DNA of 64,000 bases from Solea solea (taxonomy: Eukaryota > Chordata > Actinopteri > Pleuronectiformes > Soleidae), in NCBI RefSeq assembly GCF_958295425.1, contig NC_081144.1, positions 10,539,186 through 10,603,185 on the forward strand. The letters are read 5' to 3'. Below, in pieces: positions 1 to 12,178 of the stretch (position 1 is its first letter; every line of letters starts with the position of its first letter). Under the pieces are notes generated by a model. The model was not told the origin of the DNA and did no database searches. It worked only from the letters and a program-made list of their open reading frames with translations. The translations under genes were made by a program, and so were the position numbers.

Positions 1-125
1 GTAATTTTTATTGAAATGTTGTATTTGATATGTTAATGGGTTCATTACAAATGTTTAACATGTTGAACTATGTGAGAAGAGGAAGAAACAGCCACGGGTT
101 GTGGTTTTATTTTATTTTGAAGGGA

Positions 126-132
126 AAGAGAG

Positions 133-171
<39 letters not shown>
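126..171. repeat. (GA)n microsatellite
   Basis: Near-perfect GA dinucleotide run with one GC interruption. Confidence 0.95.
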
Positions 172-173
<2 letters not shown>

Positions 174-421
174 AAACGAGGGTGAAGCTGCGTGTATGCT
201 GCCAGGTGAAACAAATTGTTTAATTAAAGTCTGTCACCAGTTTCGTTAGAGTGTTCGACCAGGACTCTTTCAGAGATTTTATGATGACTTTTCCGTGAGT
301 TTGTGTGGATTACTCAAGCCGAGAAGAAGAACAAAGTTAAGCTAACTGCTAACATAGTAGCTAGTGATGCTGCGCAAGGCCTTGCTAACGAGCTAACGAC
401 CAGTGACCTCTATGGTGAAGT

Positions 422-463
422 CTGTGTGGAGTTGCCTGTGTGGAGTTGCCTGTGTGGAGCTGA
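422..463. repeat. 14-bp tandem triplication
   Basis: Three head-to-tail copies of ctgtgtggagttgc; the third ends in ctga instead of ttgc. The first two copies are identical. Confidence 0.9.
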
Positions 464-998
464 GTGCCAAAGTGTGGATTGAGCCGGGATCGTCAGCTAC
501 GTGAGTCTTCTCATCTGCGTGGATCGTCTCCTCCTCATCACCTTTCCTCCTGCTTTTGCCGGCCTACATCCTGCGTGTGCATAGCTACAGCACCTGTGGA
601 TTAAGGTACCGTTTCTTTGTTTTGGCCCTTGTGGTGAAGCAGCTATTGTGTTTTTGGCTACAACGCACCTGAGCTACATTCAGGCCTGCATCTTTTGAAC
701 TGGGTATTTAACTGTGTTTAAGTTATTGCCGGCTATTTTCTTTTCTTTGGGCCCATAGTTTAATGTTCAGGTGCACACATGTTTCATTTGAAAAACTATG
801 TAAATAAGATGTGTAACTGCTAAACTTGATTTGTTGAGTTAGTCATTTAATATTCGTTATAAGAACAGTTGTGATTACTGACTTGAATATTTTAAGTTCA
901 CGAAGGATAAGAGCAATTGGAAACTGTAAGAGTAAAGTGTTTACATAAAAATAATGCTAATGCAAGATGTTTCCACATCCAGAAGAGTTGAACAAACT

Positions 999-1204
999 CA
1001 GTGTTTCTCAACCCTGGTCCAGGAAACCAATGTTTTAGAAGTTTCCTTGCTCCAACAAACCTGATTCGAATGAGTAGGTCATTATCAGGCTTCTGTAGAG
1101 CTTGATGACAAGCTGACAAGCATTTGGATCAGGCGTGTTGGACCAGGGAATCATCTAAAACATGCAGGGCAGTGAGTCCCCGGGACCAGGATTGAGATAC
1201 ACTG
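999..1204 (+). mobile_element. Short non-autonomous hAT-type element, copy 1
   Basis: About 206 bp bounded by 22-bp imperfect terminal inverted repeats (cagtgtttctcaaccctggt at left; ggaccaggattgagatacac with final tg at right). Flanking 8-mers are aacaaact and aattaact, six of eight matching, as expected for an aged hAT target duplication. The interior has the 'gctccaacaaacctgattc' and 'atcaggcgtgttgga' pair that forms a second inverted repeat. No coding capacity. Family recalled as a common teleost hAT-derived MITE. Confidence 0.8.
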
Positions 1205-1353
1205 AATTAACTGAACCAAAAAGGCCTCAGTAGCCCTCTCAAAAACACTTCCACCAGAAGAAAATAAAAGCAAGGGTGTGCAGTAGAAAAATGTACTGTC
1301 TTAAGGCAGAGAGGAATTTGAAGACAGATGTTATGGGTAATTATCTCCTACAT

Positions 1354-1536
1354 CAGGGCTTCTCAATCCTGGTCCTAGGGATCCACTGTTCTAAAAGGTT
1401 CCTTACTCCAAAACACCTGATTCAAATAAATAGGTCGTTATGAGGCTTCTGCAGTTCTTGCTGAGCATTTGAATCAGGTGTGTTGTCTAAAACAGGCAGA
1501 GCAGTTGGTCCCCAGGACCGGGATTGAATAGTCATG
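1354..1536 (+). mobile_element. Short non-autonomous hAT-type element, copy 2
   Basis: Same family and orientation as the element 150 bp to its left. Its left end reads cttctcaatcctggtcc and its right end ggaccgggattgaa. The interior is shortened around the second inverted repeat (ggtgtgttg runs straight into tctaaaacaggcagagcag). The outer right terminus is degraded. Confidence 0.75.
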
Positions 1537-2453
1537 TCCAACATTGGTAAGCTTCAGTCAATATTGGGTAGCACACTTTTTCTCTAACTCTCTCTTACAT
1601 TCTTGCCTCATCATGTGATCATTCTCAGCTGCTGTGGCTCTGCTGCAGGACCAGAAAGACAACCAAAACCCATTTCAAACCAATGGACAATTGCATCAAA
1701 AAACAGAGTTCCCTTTGCTCTGGGACTGAAAGAACTTGGTTTGGTTCATCTAAAGAAAACATGAGGAAAAAGTGACACAGTTGCTATGGTCCACGTTGCA
1801 AACCACAACATATCTTTGTTACAAAACGCATAAGCACATTCATAAAGTTATCTATCCTCTGGTAGCCATAAAACCGGCTGCAAACATTTTGATTGCAATG
1901 TGTTGATGTGTTTTAGTGTGTCCCTGCATGGTAATCAGTTTGAAGTCGAGGCATCCCCTATATGCAGAAGAAACATGGTGCGTCTCCAGGCTGCAGGCCT
2001 TTATTAGTCTTCACTCCTCTCTCCCATTCTCTCTGCACATCCTTGGACTTCCACTCACATTTCATCTATTTTAATGCATTTTCCCGAGGCATGCTAACAA
2101 CCCGCAGACATGATCATCTATAGTGTCCTTCACTGTTTCTCTGCAATAATGTTTAATTTTATGATAGTCACCAAATTAGACTGTTGTTAAAACAAGACCA
2201 CATAGATGTTTCTCAGCCTTGCTTGTAGGGCGAAACTAGGACACAGGGAATGAACATGAGTCATGTCATGAAGAGGATCATGAAGCACAGGTGAGCTTGT
2301 GTAATTCACTCACTTGAGAATGCTCCTGAGCTCCTGACATCTACTAATTCTTAAGTAGATGTCTTGTATTTTAGCAACCTGGTTTTAATTCTATCACACA
2401 GTATATTTAATTGTTTTTGTAGTGTGGCAGTTGCTGGTGGTAGTAGTTCGTAG
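1537..2453. other. Unassigned intergenic DNA
   Basis: No gene, RNA or repeat recognised. Sequence is AT-rich and unremarkable up to the hAT-type element at 2454. Confidence 0.6.
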
Positions 2454-3303
2454 TAGGGATGTCCCGATACAACTTTTTAACTTCCGATACGATACCGATA
2501 TTGCAGCCTTGAGTAGTGTCTGCTACGGATATTGATCCGATACGATATCAGCACGAATCATACATACTTTAATTACGTATTAGTGATATTACTTACACAG
2601 AGAACAATACTGAAAAACTGACCCATTTATTATTAACCAATACATTTTAACCTTCAACATAAGCATATTCGATGTTTTGCAATGTTAATTTCACACAGTC
2701 TATGGTTAATTTCATCAGCAGGAAAGTACCAAGTGCTAATGGGGGTGTTTTCTGAGCACCTGTGTTTCACAAGTTACAGTGTGTCTTCAGAGAACACCCC
2801 CCTTGTTTTCACTATTTTGGATTAGCCCAACCCGCAGGTAAACCCGGAGCCCGGGGACCTGCCCCACAGATGTACTTATCTCTGCGTGTGGAGCATCATG
2901 ACACATTTAAAACATTTAAAAAGCTCTTGGCATGGCTAGTTTTTGGGGTATAATTAACAAACGGAGGCTGTTGAAAGTCGACAGGTGGCGCTGGTTTATG
3001 AAATAATGTTGTTTTAGCAGCTTGCCTCAGGATGTGTGGTGCTAATGGCTAACTCATGCTCGCTGTGCGGCTTTGTAGCCTCTGATTTCAGGTTAAAGAA
3101 AAATGTTTAACCTCTGAAATACCAGTAGCACACACAGGCTGTTGTTGTGATCATTTGGGCTCTACATGCATCCATCACGCAGAGCCCACGTGATCACAAC
3201 AGGCGCTGCTGGATAAAAGTGGGAATGGACTGCTTGACTGCTTTAGAGGCTGTCCGTTTTTTGGCTGATATCGCACCGATATCCGGACATGATCACGTCC
3301 CTA
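2454..3303 (+). mobile_element. hAT-type DNA transposon derivative, 850 bp
   Basis: Starts tagggatgtcccgatac and ends gatcacgtcccta. Flanking 8-mers are gttcgtag and gtttgtag (seven of eight identical), a clear 8-bp target duplication typical of hAT elements. Both subterminal regions are rich in 'gata'/'atcc' steps (ccgatacgataccgatatt; gatatcgcaccgatatccgg). The interior has only a 63-residue open frame, so it is non-autonomous. A shorter relative lies inverted at 37.1 kb. Confidence 0.75.
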
Positions 3304-6300
3304 GTTTGTAGGGGGCGGTCTGAGTTTGTGCAAAAGTGTGAAAACACTGTAAGGCTCCAGAAGTCCAATTTAAGACGTCTTTCCATGGCAGCTTGCTTCT
3401 CGTGTCCTTAACACCATAAGTGTTTTACACTAGTTCCCTTGTCAGCTGGTTACCATTGAGATTCAAGATGTTTACAATTACCAAACCACCAATTATACAA
3501 GTACAATCAAACATTAGCGGGGATGGTTCAAGATAGTTAGAGATATGTAAATATCAATAATGAATAAATAATGATGAGGCTCATATTCACAAATATGTGC
3601 TCCCCACTGTCTTTGTGGAACATCTGGCATAACCAGTGCTCAAGAATCCAGTTTGACCATGTCATAACCAGAGCATTTACCATTTCCTCCACAGAGCATC
3701 TTTATTGCCTTCAAAATTACCAGCATGCCAATGTTTTACATTAGGGGGACCTCTCAAACCACCATTAAGAACCTGTTGTATTATCAGCAAAAGTTGGTAG
3801 TTGGTCACCATCTGTGTAACTAAACTATAAATGTTTGAAAAACAAGATTTGTTAAAACACTCACTCATCTTGACAAAGTAAGAGCCTTGGGTTCACTGTG
3901 GGACACATTTATTCTTTGAAGTGAAATCTGCTGTACTGCTACCCAGGCAGGTAATCCTGAGAAACGATCAGTGTTTTGAAAGTTGAGAACAAAAGAAGAA
4001 ACATATTTTGTGTGGGAACAGCTATTTGAACCTTTCATTGTTACGGAATGGAACATGTATTGTCAAAGGTAAAGGAAAATGAAACACTTTCCTTTGCAGT
4101 TAAGCACACATGTCAATGAGATGTTGGTTATATCGTTTAGCCAGAAAGCAATGCTGTAGTAAAAGATGGGTTAAAAGATCTCTCTCAGTGTCATCTCAGA
4201 CACTGAGGGAGTTAAGACGGCCATTTTATTGCTGCTGTAATTCAGTCAGGGGGGAATGATGAAGAGGGAATCACAAAGCGGGGAGTGTTTAACTAAAGGT
4301 GATGGGTAGAAAGATAGGACAGTGTTTTATTGTCATAGACATAAATAAGTGATAAGGTTCAGTGAGTAATCAAAGAAAGTTTGTGTAATCCAAGAAAGTC
4401 AATACCTCAGTGGGGGATTTCACCGGAGGAAAAATGGAACCCCAGACCATTCTCACAGAAGGCAGGAAGCGTTCATCCATTCATATACTATTATTAATTT
4501 AACATAGGAAAAAAAGCCATTAAGCACAAATATGAAAGGAAGAGGCAGATGAATCATTTGGAGCCGAGTCTCACCAGTGGAGAGGTGGGCTAATGAGGGA
4601 AGAGAGATGTATTGTGCCCACACACATGGACATAAATACAATGATGGGGGGGTCAGTGATGCACTATTAAAAAAACAGAGTGAGGATAGCAATTTGTATT
4701 AACCTAATCTGTAAATTATTAACATAAAACATCTTTTTTCAACAGGAAATAAAATACACACTACAAATAGAATTAGGGTGAAATAGACCTGCAGCAGGAA
4801 AAAAATGCATTGCTGAGGAATTTAACAAAAAAAGTGAAAAAAAAGTACATTTATTCAATGTAATTGAAAATAACTCATAGTGATTATAACCTGCACACAA
4901 TTGATAAAACATGTATTCCAAAACAAAACTTATATATTGTCATTAACTAAAATCTTATAACTTGCTGAAGTGGCTTGCACAGTTGTCTCAGAGAGAGGGT
5001 TACTTCCTGCCCTGAAAACCCAAGTAAGGAGTCTCAGGCCAAGAATGGTTAAAACAGGGTTGTTGCTGACACTGGCAGCTGTCTTTACATAAGAGAAAAT
5101 AGATTAGCTGTAGAAAAGCTGGCTCCAGACCTAACCAGTGAGGAAGTAAAGTATCCAAACCATTATTGTCATGCACTAAACTGCCATGTCATTTTAAGCA
5201 GTTATACAACCGACACTGTTGATTTTCTGACAATAAACACCACATCATAAAGCAAAAAAAGAGAAAAGATAACATTGTTTACTTCTTTCTGCTCTATAAT
5301 TGTAACAGAAACATTCGGAAGTGCTCAATTAGCTGTGGGATCCAGCGTGTCACAATGGTGAGATGAGGCAAGAGGTAATTTGGCAAAAATGAGCAAAATG
5401 AGCATTCATACAGGGAGGCAGTGAGGGGAAAGATCTGAGAGAGATGCAGAGATGTAATGAGGTGAAAACTGACACGGGACAGTTGGGAGGATTGTTTTGG
5501 ACAGCTCCCAGACAGCTGAAAACTATCTTTTGGTTTTTCCTGCATCTCCTGGTCCCTTCTTATTCAGTCTGATGAGATTTGGATTGATTCTGACAAGCAA
5601 AGTTATTAAAACAACAAGACATCCATAACTCTGCTGAGAATAGACCCTGACAACTATTCATCTGTGAGAGGTTGAAGGTGAAAATACATTGTGGAGAATG
5701 AGCAGCAGAGAGGAGCAGTGAGGGAAATAGGGATGAAAAGAAATTAAGAGGGTGCATTTTCCATTTAAACTGGATAATGTATCTCAATTTCACAACAAAT
5801 CTCCAGTGACATCAACAGTGATTTGGGTGAAACTATGAGTGGGAGAGTAAGACAGTAGAAAATATTCAAGCCGTAAAAAAGAGGAGAGGAATTTTGTGGA
5901 AGTCACAACCTTGGCTTTGATGTCAGCGCCGTGTACGTAATACAGTTTGACCTTTAAAATAATTAAATCAAACAGAGTTGAGGGGGAATAGTAAGTGGAC
6001 TGCATTTACTAAATGCTAATGTCACATGTCAACCCCTTCAAGTGTTTTGCATTTCATGTCTATTTATTCATGTTTGTTTGCTGGAATGATTCTAATAATA
6101 ATGCTGCAGCTCAGTATTGTCATAGGTAGTCATTATAAGTGTAATTAATGACTGTATTCTATTCTATATATATGCAAGGGCCATGGTGTCAGGGTCATGA
6201 ATGGTGCAAGACTAAAACAAAGTGCTAGTTAGTGCTATTTCTGGAACTTTTCCTTCATGCCTTTTCCTGGAACTCATGTCATACTGGCACATTTAAGTGG

Positions 6301-6599
6301 ACCAGAACAAAGCAGCAGGGGATCTTGATGGTACACATGAAGGAGAGCTTAATGTAGTGCAAGTCAGGCCCAATGTTATTATTAGTTAAATCTGTATTTC
6401 ATATTGAAAGATATCTGCACTTGTGCAAGATGCTTTAAATGAGCCAATCTGAAGGTAAAGTGTGGAGTATTTTCAGTGTGAAACCGGATCTTGTACCTCA
6501 GTATTCCAAAAGCTACGATTTCAGGTAGAACTCAATTTTAACATAGAGGAGTGTGGATTTGGCAAAAAGGATGAAAATGGCTATGGTAAATACATATTT
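3304..6599. other. Unassigned intergenic DNA, 3.3 kb
   Basis: Only short open frames (below 85 codons, mainly minus strand) with no recognisable domain or codon bias. No repeat family recognised. Confidence 0.55.
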
Positions 6600-7884
6600 C
6601 AGGAAGAAGGAGGAGCATAGGGTAACCTATATGAATGGAGGAAGATGCTCACAGCTAGACTATATATGCTATGCAGAAGATGCAATCTGAAAGAGATGCC
6701 GAGGGAGAATGTGGCTAGGAAGCATCGGATGACAGTCTGTAGGATGACTTTGGAAACCAAGAACAGGAAGCGATTGAAGGTGGAGCCAAGGATTAAATGG
6801 TGGAAGCTGAAAAGGGAATGGTGTTGTGCAGGGTTCAGGGAGGAGTTGCAACAGGCTCTGAGAGGTAGTGAAGAATTACCAGATGACTCGCATCATGCAG
6901 CTAAAAAGTTGAAGGATACAACCAAGAAGCTGTTTGATGTATCCTCTGGACAGAGGAAAGAAGACAAGGAAACTTGATTGTGAAACAAGGAAGTGCAAGC
7001 AAGTATCCAAAGGCAGTGGATGGCAAAGAAAAAGTGGGACAGCCAGGGTGTAAGAAAGTAGGTACTTATGAAAGTAGTACGTAAGAAGTAAGTGGGCAGG
7101 AGTAGCTACTGGGAGTCTAGATGTGCGGCAAAAAGAGAGGTGGCAAAGGAAAATACCTACTATTAGTTAATTAGTATAGAAGGCCAGAAGGAGTTGCACT
7201 GTGTGATTATGATGGGGTGCCACAAGAGGAATGTATAAGGAAGTCTGGAGCGGCAGAGAAGTATCTGAGGCTGATGCAGACATGTATGAGGACAGTGAGA
7301 CGGTGTGTGTTTTGAGTGACGGATGGGTTCATGGTGGAGGTGGGATTACATTGGGGATCAGCTCTGAACCCCCTCTTGTTTGCAGTCATGATGGACAGGT
7401 TGAGGGATGAGGTCAGACAGGAGTCTCTGTGGACTGTTGTTTGCAGATGATATTGTAATGTGAAGTGAAAGTAGGGGACAGGTGGAAGAGAGCCTGGAGC
7501 TTGGAGGTATGCACTGGAGAGAAGAGGAATGAAGGTTTGTAGGAGCAGCACAGAATACCAGTGTGTGAATGACAGTGGAGCAGGTGGTACAGTGAAAATA
7601 GAGGTAGAGGATGAATTTAAAAGCAATGGACAGCGCACAAGAGAGGTGAAGAAGAGCAGTGCAAGCAGGGTGGAGTGGGTGGAGCATAAGTGAAAGGGAA
7701 GGTCTACAAGGTGGAAGTGAGACCTGCTTTGATGTATGGCTTGGAGACAGTGGCACTGTCTAAAAGACAGGAGGTGAAGCTGGAGGCTGCAGAGCTGAGG
7801 ATGCTGAGATTTTCATTGAGAGCGACCACGCAAGATGGAGGCAGGTGATCCGCTGTGGCAAACCCTAAAGAGAGAAGCTGAAAG
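6600..7884 (+). pseudogene. Decayed RTE-type LINE (linker plus reverse transcriptase remnants)
   Basis: An open piece at 6645-6977 (110 aa) resembles the endonuclease-RT linker of teleost RTE elements (EPRIKWWKLKREW, FREELQQALRGSEELPDD, VSSGQRKEDKET). Downstream RT text is in several frames with stops: a palm-like segment near 7205-7320, the catalytic LFADDIVM at 7437-7460 followed by SESRGQVEESLE after a stop, and a thumb/C-terminal region near 7700-7830 (GLETVALSKRQE-like). The endonuclease and both ends are missing. Multiple frameshifts and stops show it is dead. Confidence 0.85.
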
Positions 7885-9289
7885 ATGAAGAAAAGTTCAT
7901 TTCTCTGTCAAAAAATATAAACTTAAACATGGCTGTGTGGCTGTGCAGTTAGTAGTTACTTGGTGATTATCCCCACTTTGGTCCTTCAATGACAGCTGTG
8001 CCTATTTTGTCTCTAAAATCACTGTTGCCAATAAATATTTATAGCTAATGACTTTTTAGCTCCTCCCACAAGAGCAATTCTTGTCTACTGCTGATACACA
8101 ATGAAACCCACAAATCATGGAGTTGATTCGGAAGTTTATTGCACCATTATTTGCCTAATCCCCTCAGGAAGAGACACTGTCTCCTGTAATGACAACTTTG
8201 CCAATATTTATCTTCATAGGAACAAGAGATAATTATATTATCTGAAGTGAAAAATGCTCTCTAACACCTAGTGTGAGCAACACATTAGTAGCTTCATGGC
8301 TGTGTTAGTCTCGACAGAGGATGCATTTAGACACAATATTTTAGAAATAGTCAGCCTCCTACACAGTGGCTGCACGGCTAAAACTGAGGAAGATATGCTT
8401 TAGGATGCTTTCCTCTTGTGTACTGCAAGAATAAACTGCAGTCTTTGGAGACCGCATGATTGACACCATAATATTGCAAGTTCCCCAATGTCTACATCAT
8501 GTGGTGAAACACAATATTATTTTCAAGATCTATTAAGCTTTTATTAACCACTCTGGAGCCATGTGTCTTCTGACATAAATTAATCCTATATAATCATTAT
8601 TAATGAAGCAGAGATCAAGACACCTACATTTCCCATAGACAGTATGCTAATGTAATACTACGGAACTGCATTAACAGCATTTACTGTAAGCAAATGTGGA
8701 TGCCAGGAATATCATACACATTTGGAGCCAATTCTTAAGAGCATTTATTTTGTTACTGTGGCCAGATGCAAGTTACAACAAATTAATCCATCAATCATTC
8801 TGGGTGCACATGGGATGTTTTTCTACAACCAAAAAAAAATAAAATAAAAAGCGCTCAGCTTTCTAATTACAACCAGAGTTAATATAATATAACAGACTGT
8901 GTGACACTGTGCTGTTAGCTTGAAGTCTGCACACACACTGGTTTTACAAAGCAGATAATTAATGAGAGGTAATTTCATTTTCTTAAGCTCTTTTCCGTGT
9001 TCTTACACACTATGCCCCCTCAAAATGAATGAAGACACTCATGTGAGGTGTCTTATGGAGTTGGCATATGTAGTAGCGTATTCACAAGGAACCAGGTTAC
9101 TGATTGCATTTTACTTTTAAATTTCAACATTTGTTTATGTTACTAATTAATGAAGGCTACGCCTTTTTATTGCTTTTGTATAAACTTAAGTCTCAGTCTT
9201 GTCATAAGTCTTGCCTTGATGCTTTTCTTTAGCCCCTATAATTTAAGGTGTTACCACACTTCCCTGTTGTAGTGTCTCCTTGATGGTAG
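7885..9289. other. Unassigned intergenic DNA between two LINE relics
   Basis: AT-rich, no open frame of note. A homopolymer A stretch near 8828-8848. Nothing else seen. Confidence 0.55.
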
Positions 9290-9690
9290 CAGCATGGAAA
9301 GTTTTTTAAGTAGGTGGGTATTGTTTTTCATTATGTTAATGTCCCTCCTGAGAACTCTGGTGTGGTAGAGGCCCTCTTAGTGTGGTTCTGATACATTTTG
9401 TGCCGATTCTACCATCTGCTGCAGAGCCATGTCAACCTGTACTGCTCCCAAACCAGACTGTGATGGAGTGTGTGAGGATGCTCTCGGTTTAACAAAGAAT
9501 AGTGTCTGGCATGCAACATTTTCTCAGACTTCTCAAAAAAATACAGATGCTGCTTGGCTTTCCTCACCAGGTCTGTGCTGTTGTGAGTCTAAGTGAGATC
9601 CTCCGAGATATTAATGCTGAGAAATGTTTTCATGGGAACTGTTTCCACCTCAGCCTCTCTGATGTGCAGCGGTGAGTGCTGTCCCCCTCT
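9290..9690 (-). pseudogene. Decayed L2/CR1-like LINE reverse-transcriptase fragment
   Basis: On the minus strand, 9537-9624 reads FLSINISEDLT, a stop, then THNSTDLVRKAKQHLYF, matching the region after the RT palm in L2/CR1/Rex1-type elements. In a shifted frame further on (about 9435-9486) it reads ESILTHSITVWFGSST, the next conserved block. At least one frameshift and one stop separate them. Only the C-terminal part survives. Confidence 0.8.
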
Positions 9691-11488
9691 CTTTATCTAA
9701 TCAGTTCAATTGGGAGAGGCAGCAATCGAATCAGAGTAGCGGGCAGAAGCAAGGCAGAAATTCAGATTCGACCCTCCGAGTCTATACTTCATTAATTGAA
9801 TAACCCAATTTTAATCTTCCAATAAGTGGCCTTGAGTTGTGTAGCCTGCCTTTGAAAAATACTGCAGTAATCCCTCTAGCACAGCTACATGATATCCCTC
9901 ATTCTCTATTAGATTCAAATTTCAATCGAAAATCAGTAGATATTGTGAGTTTGTTAGTGCTACCATGTCATCTTGTATTTTGCATTGTGGATCTATACAG
10001 TATATTGTATGACACGTACAAAAGATGATCATTTTATGACTACCATTATCTTTAGAATAATATGATTGGCTCAGTCACAGTATTTCAAGATTTCCAAGGA
10101 TTATATTGTCAGAATCTGGGATGTGAGAGAGCCCAAGAAGCATAAGACATAGCAGTTGAGCCAGCATTTAGGGCTCCAGGCCATTCTTTTGAAAAACAAA
10201 ATCGGTCTAACAAATGAGGACCATGGAGGTCTCACAAGATAAGTTTAATATATAACAAAGCTTCAGGGAGTAACAGATGGGTAATCACATACAAAGAGCT
10301 ACTTACAGCCTCAGTAGGAAAGCTTCTCTGTCTATTTCCTTCTGAGTTTACCTGACCAGGTGCTCATTTGTGATGTTTTTATATATCTTTTTACCTAAAG
10401 ACCCTGCTGGTTAATCACAACCACATTTTATCCTTCACGTCATGGTGAGTTAACATAGCTTGAATAAATCTAACCTTGGCATAGAATAATTGTTGTCCAA
10501 CCTGTATGGCAAGAGGAATGTTTTCCACATGTTTACTGTGCAATATAAAAAAATGTCACTTGTGTAACCAAATCTGTCCTCCTGGTGCCAGTCCCAAATA
10601 ATTCAGATAAATGGAGACGGTTGTGTCAGGATACAAAACAAAACAATCAATACTTATTCATATAGAATTCATTTGTAAGACTTTGCTACACACCTCTTTG
10701 TGATTTCTGGCTCTCATCCATGCAGTATTCCATCAGTATACATCACTGTAGCTTCTGCGAGATAGAATGAAATGCAGTCAGAACAAACGTTTTCATGTGC
10801 AGTAGTCTTTGTGTTTCTACAGAATGCTTTCTGGTGTCTGATGGGTAACTGCAATATCAAAAACATCAAGACAAAGTCGGCATTTTTATCAGTCTCATCA
10901 TTACCAAACTGTGTGATTATGTTTGCCGTCATGTCTTCCTCCCTGGGGATAACTAGAGCTCCCAATAAACCTTTGACAAAGAAAACCTGCTGTGATAATT
11001 ACTCATTAAAATATGAGGCCACTCACATTTGCAACATAGGTGATCATTAGTGTCACATCTTCAACCAAGCGTTGGAGGATGCTGTTGCACTGTGCTCTGA
11101 AATAACAAACCAACCAACCAAATATTGTGTAAAGACATTAAAAGCAGCACCAGTGACATGTCGCAACGACGAATGATCTGCACACAAAGGATCTGATTTG
11201 GCAGCAAGACAAACACTTCTGCTGTGTTTCGGCAAGTATAAAGGAGAAACTGACAGTTGATCAAGTCAACAAAATGATGATAATGTTGGATTTTAGATGA
11301 TACGAAAGCTTCATTAAAGAAATGGTCCACTGTTGAGAAAGTACTGTCAAAGCTGTAGTGGGTAGACTAGAGCTTTGTTGTTGTTATTGTTGCTATTGAT
11401 CATTTCCAGGCGAAGCAGTATGACTCCCTTGAGACAAAATGTCAGGAAAAAAGACCCACTGCAATTAAATCCAACACAACAAGCCACT
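9691..11488. other. Unassigned intergenic DNA
   Basis: Short overlapping frames on both strands around 10.7-11.3 kb show no domain and disagree in strand. Nothing supported. Confidence 0.5.
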
Positions 11489-11509
11489 ACACACACACAC
11501 ACACACACA
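11489..11509. repeat. (AC)n microsatellite
   Basis: Ten AC units ending in aatgcc. Confidence 0.9.
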
Positions 11510-11559
11510 ATGCCATATACAAAAGCAGTCCCATGTTTTTCATGTCGGCGTCTTCATAG

Positions 11560-11697
11560 CAATGTGTCCCTGGGCAAGACACTTGAGCCCAAGTCGCTCC
11601 TCACGGCTGTGTCTGCAGCGTGTGAAAGACGGATGTATGACAGAAAATGGGCTGCGCATAGATGCAAAGAGTGATGTGGTTGAGAATGGGTGAATTG
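11560..11697 (+). repeat. Dispersed teleost SINE-like repeat fragment
   Basis: Carries the recalled hallmark gtccctgggcaagacacttg, then a 'gctgtgtctgcagcgtgtga' block and gaatgggtgaat. Similar text in reverse occurs at 43.9 kb. The family name is not certain; no coding content. Confidence 0.6.
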
Positions 11698-12178
11698 CAA
11701 AAATGGTTCTATTTGTTATATGAAATAATCGCCTGTGTTGCTCTTGAAAACTAACCTGGTCTGCACAGCAGTACATGTGCAATGAAATTGAATAATTTAA
11801 AATGTTATCTCCACCAGTAAAGATTTTCAAAGTATTCCAGGAATCTGTATAAACCACCTTCTGTTATACTGACTAAAATGCCATCAAAGTAATTACAGAG
11901 AAGGAGCATGGCCACCACTTAATCACAACCCCCTGCTGTTTATTGTGCTGAAAACTCTGAGCACCAGTGAAATTGTTCTGTTTCAATAATTGCTTCTACA
12001 TCCTGTTGGTTCAAAGTCAGCCTATTTATAACTCATGCACAGATACATTGATGTACTGTAGATAGTAATTATGTACCTGTAACTCTGAACCATGCACGAA
12101 GAACAACTTGTACTTTGTGACCATTACAGTTTACCAGCCATAAATGGAAACTTTTCAGTAATCGCTATATGTAATCAA

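Larger units (their letters stand above)
1..760 (+). repeat. Leader- or LTR-like segment of an unclassified mobile element (partial at window edge)
   Basis: Contains a GA tract (126-171), a ttaattaaagtctgtcacca stretch like the end of an LTR, CpG-containing text, repeated 'gctaac' motifs (about 340-400), a 14-bp triplication, and C/T-rich text. It has no long reading frame. The style resembles a retroelement R-U5/5' leader, but I cannot assign a family and the left end is cut by the window. Confidence 0.3.

Noticed and set aside
7207..7756. Two overlapping 132-143-codon minus-strand frames
   Set aside because: Antisense to the RTE LINE relic, whose RT motifs read on the plus strand.
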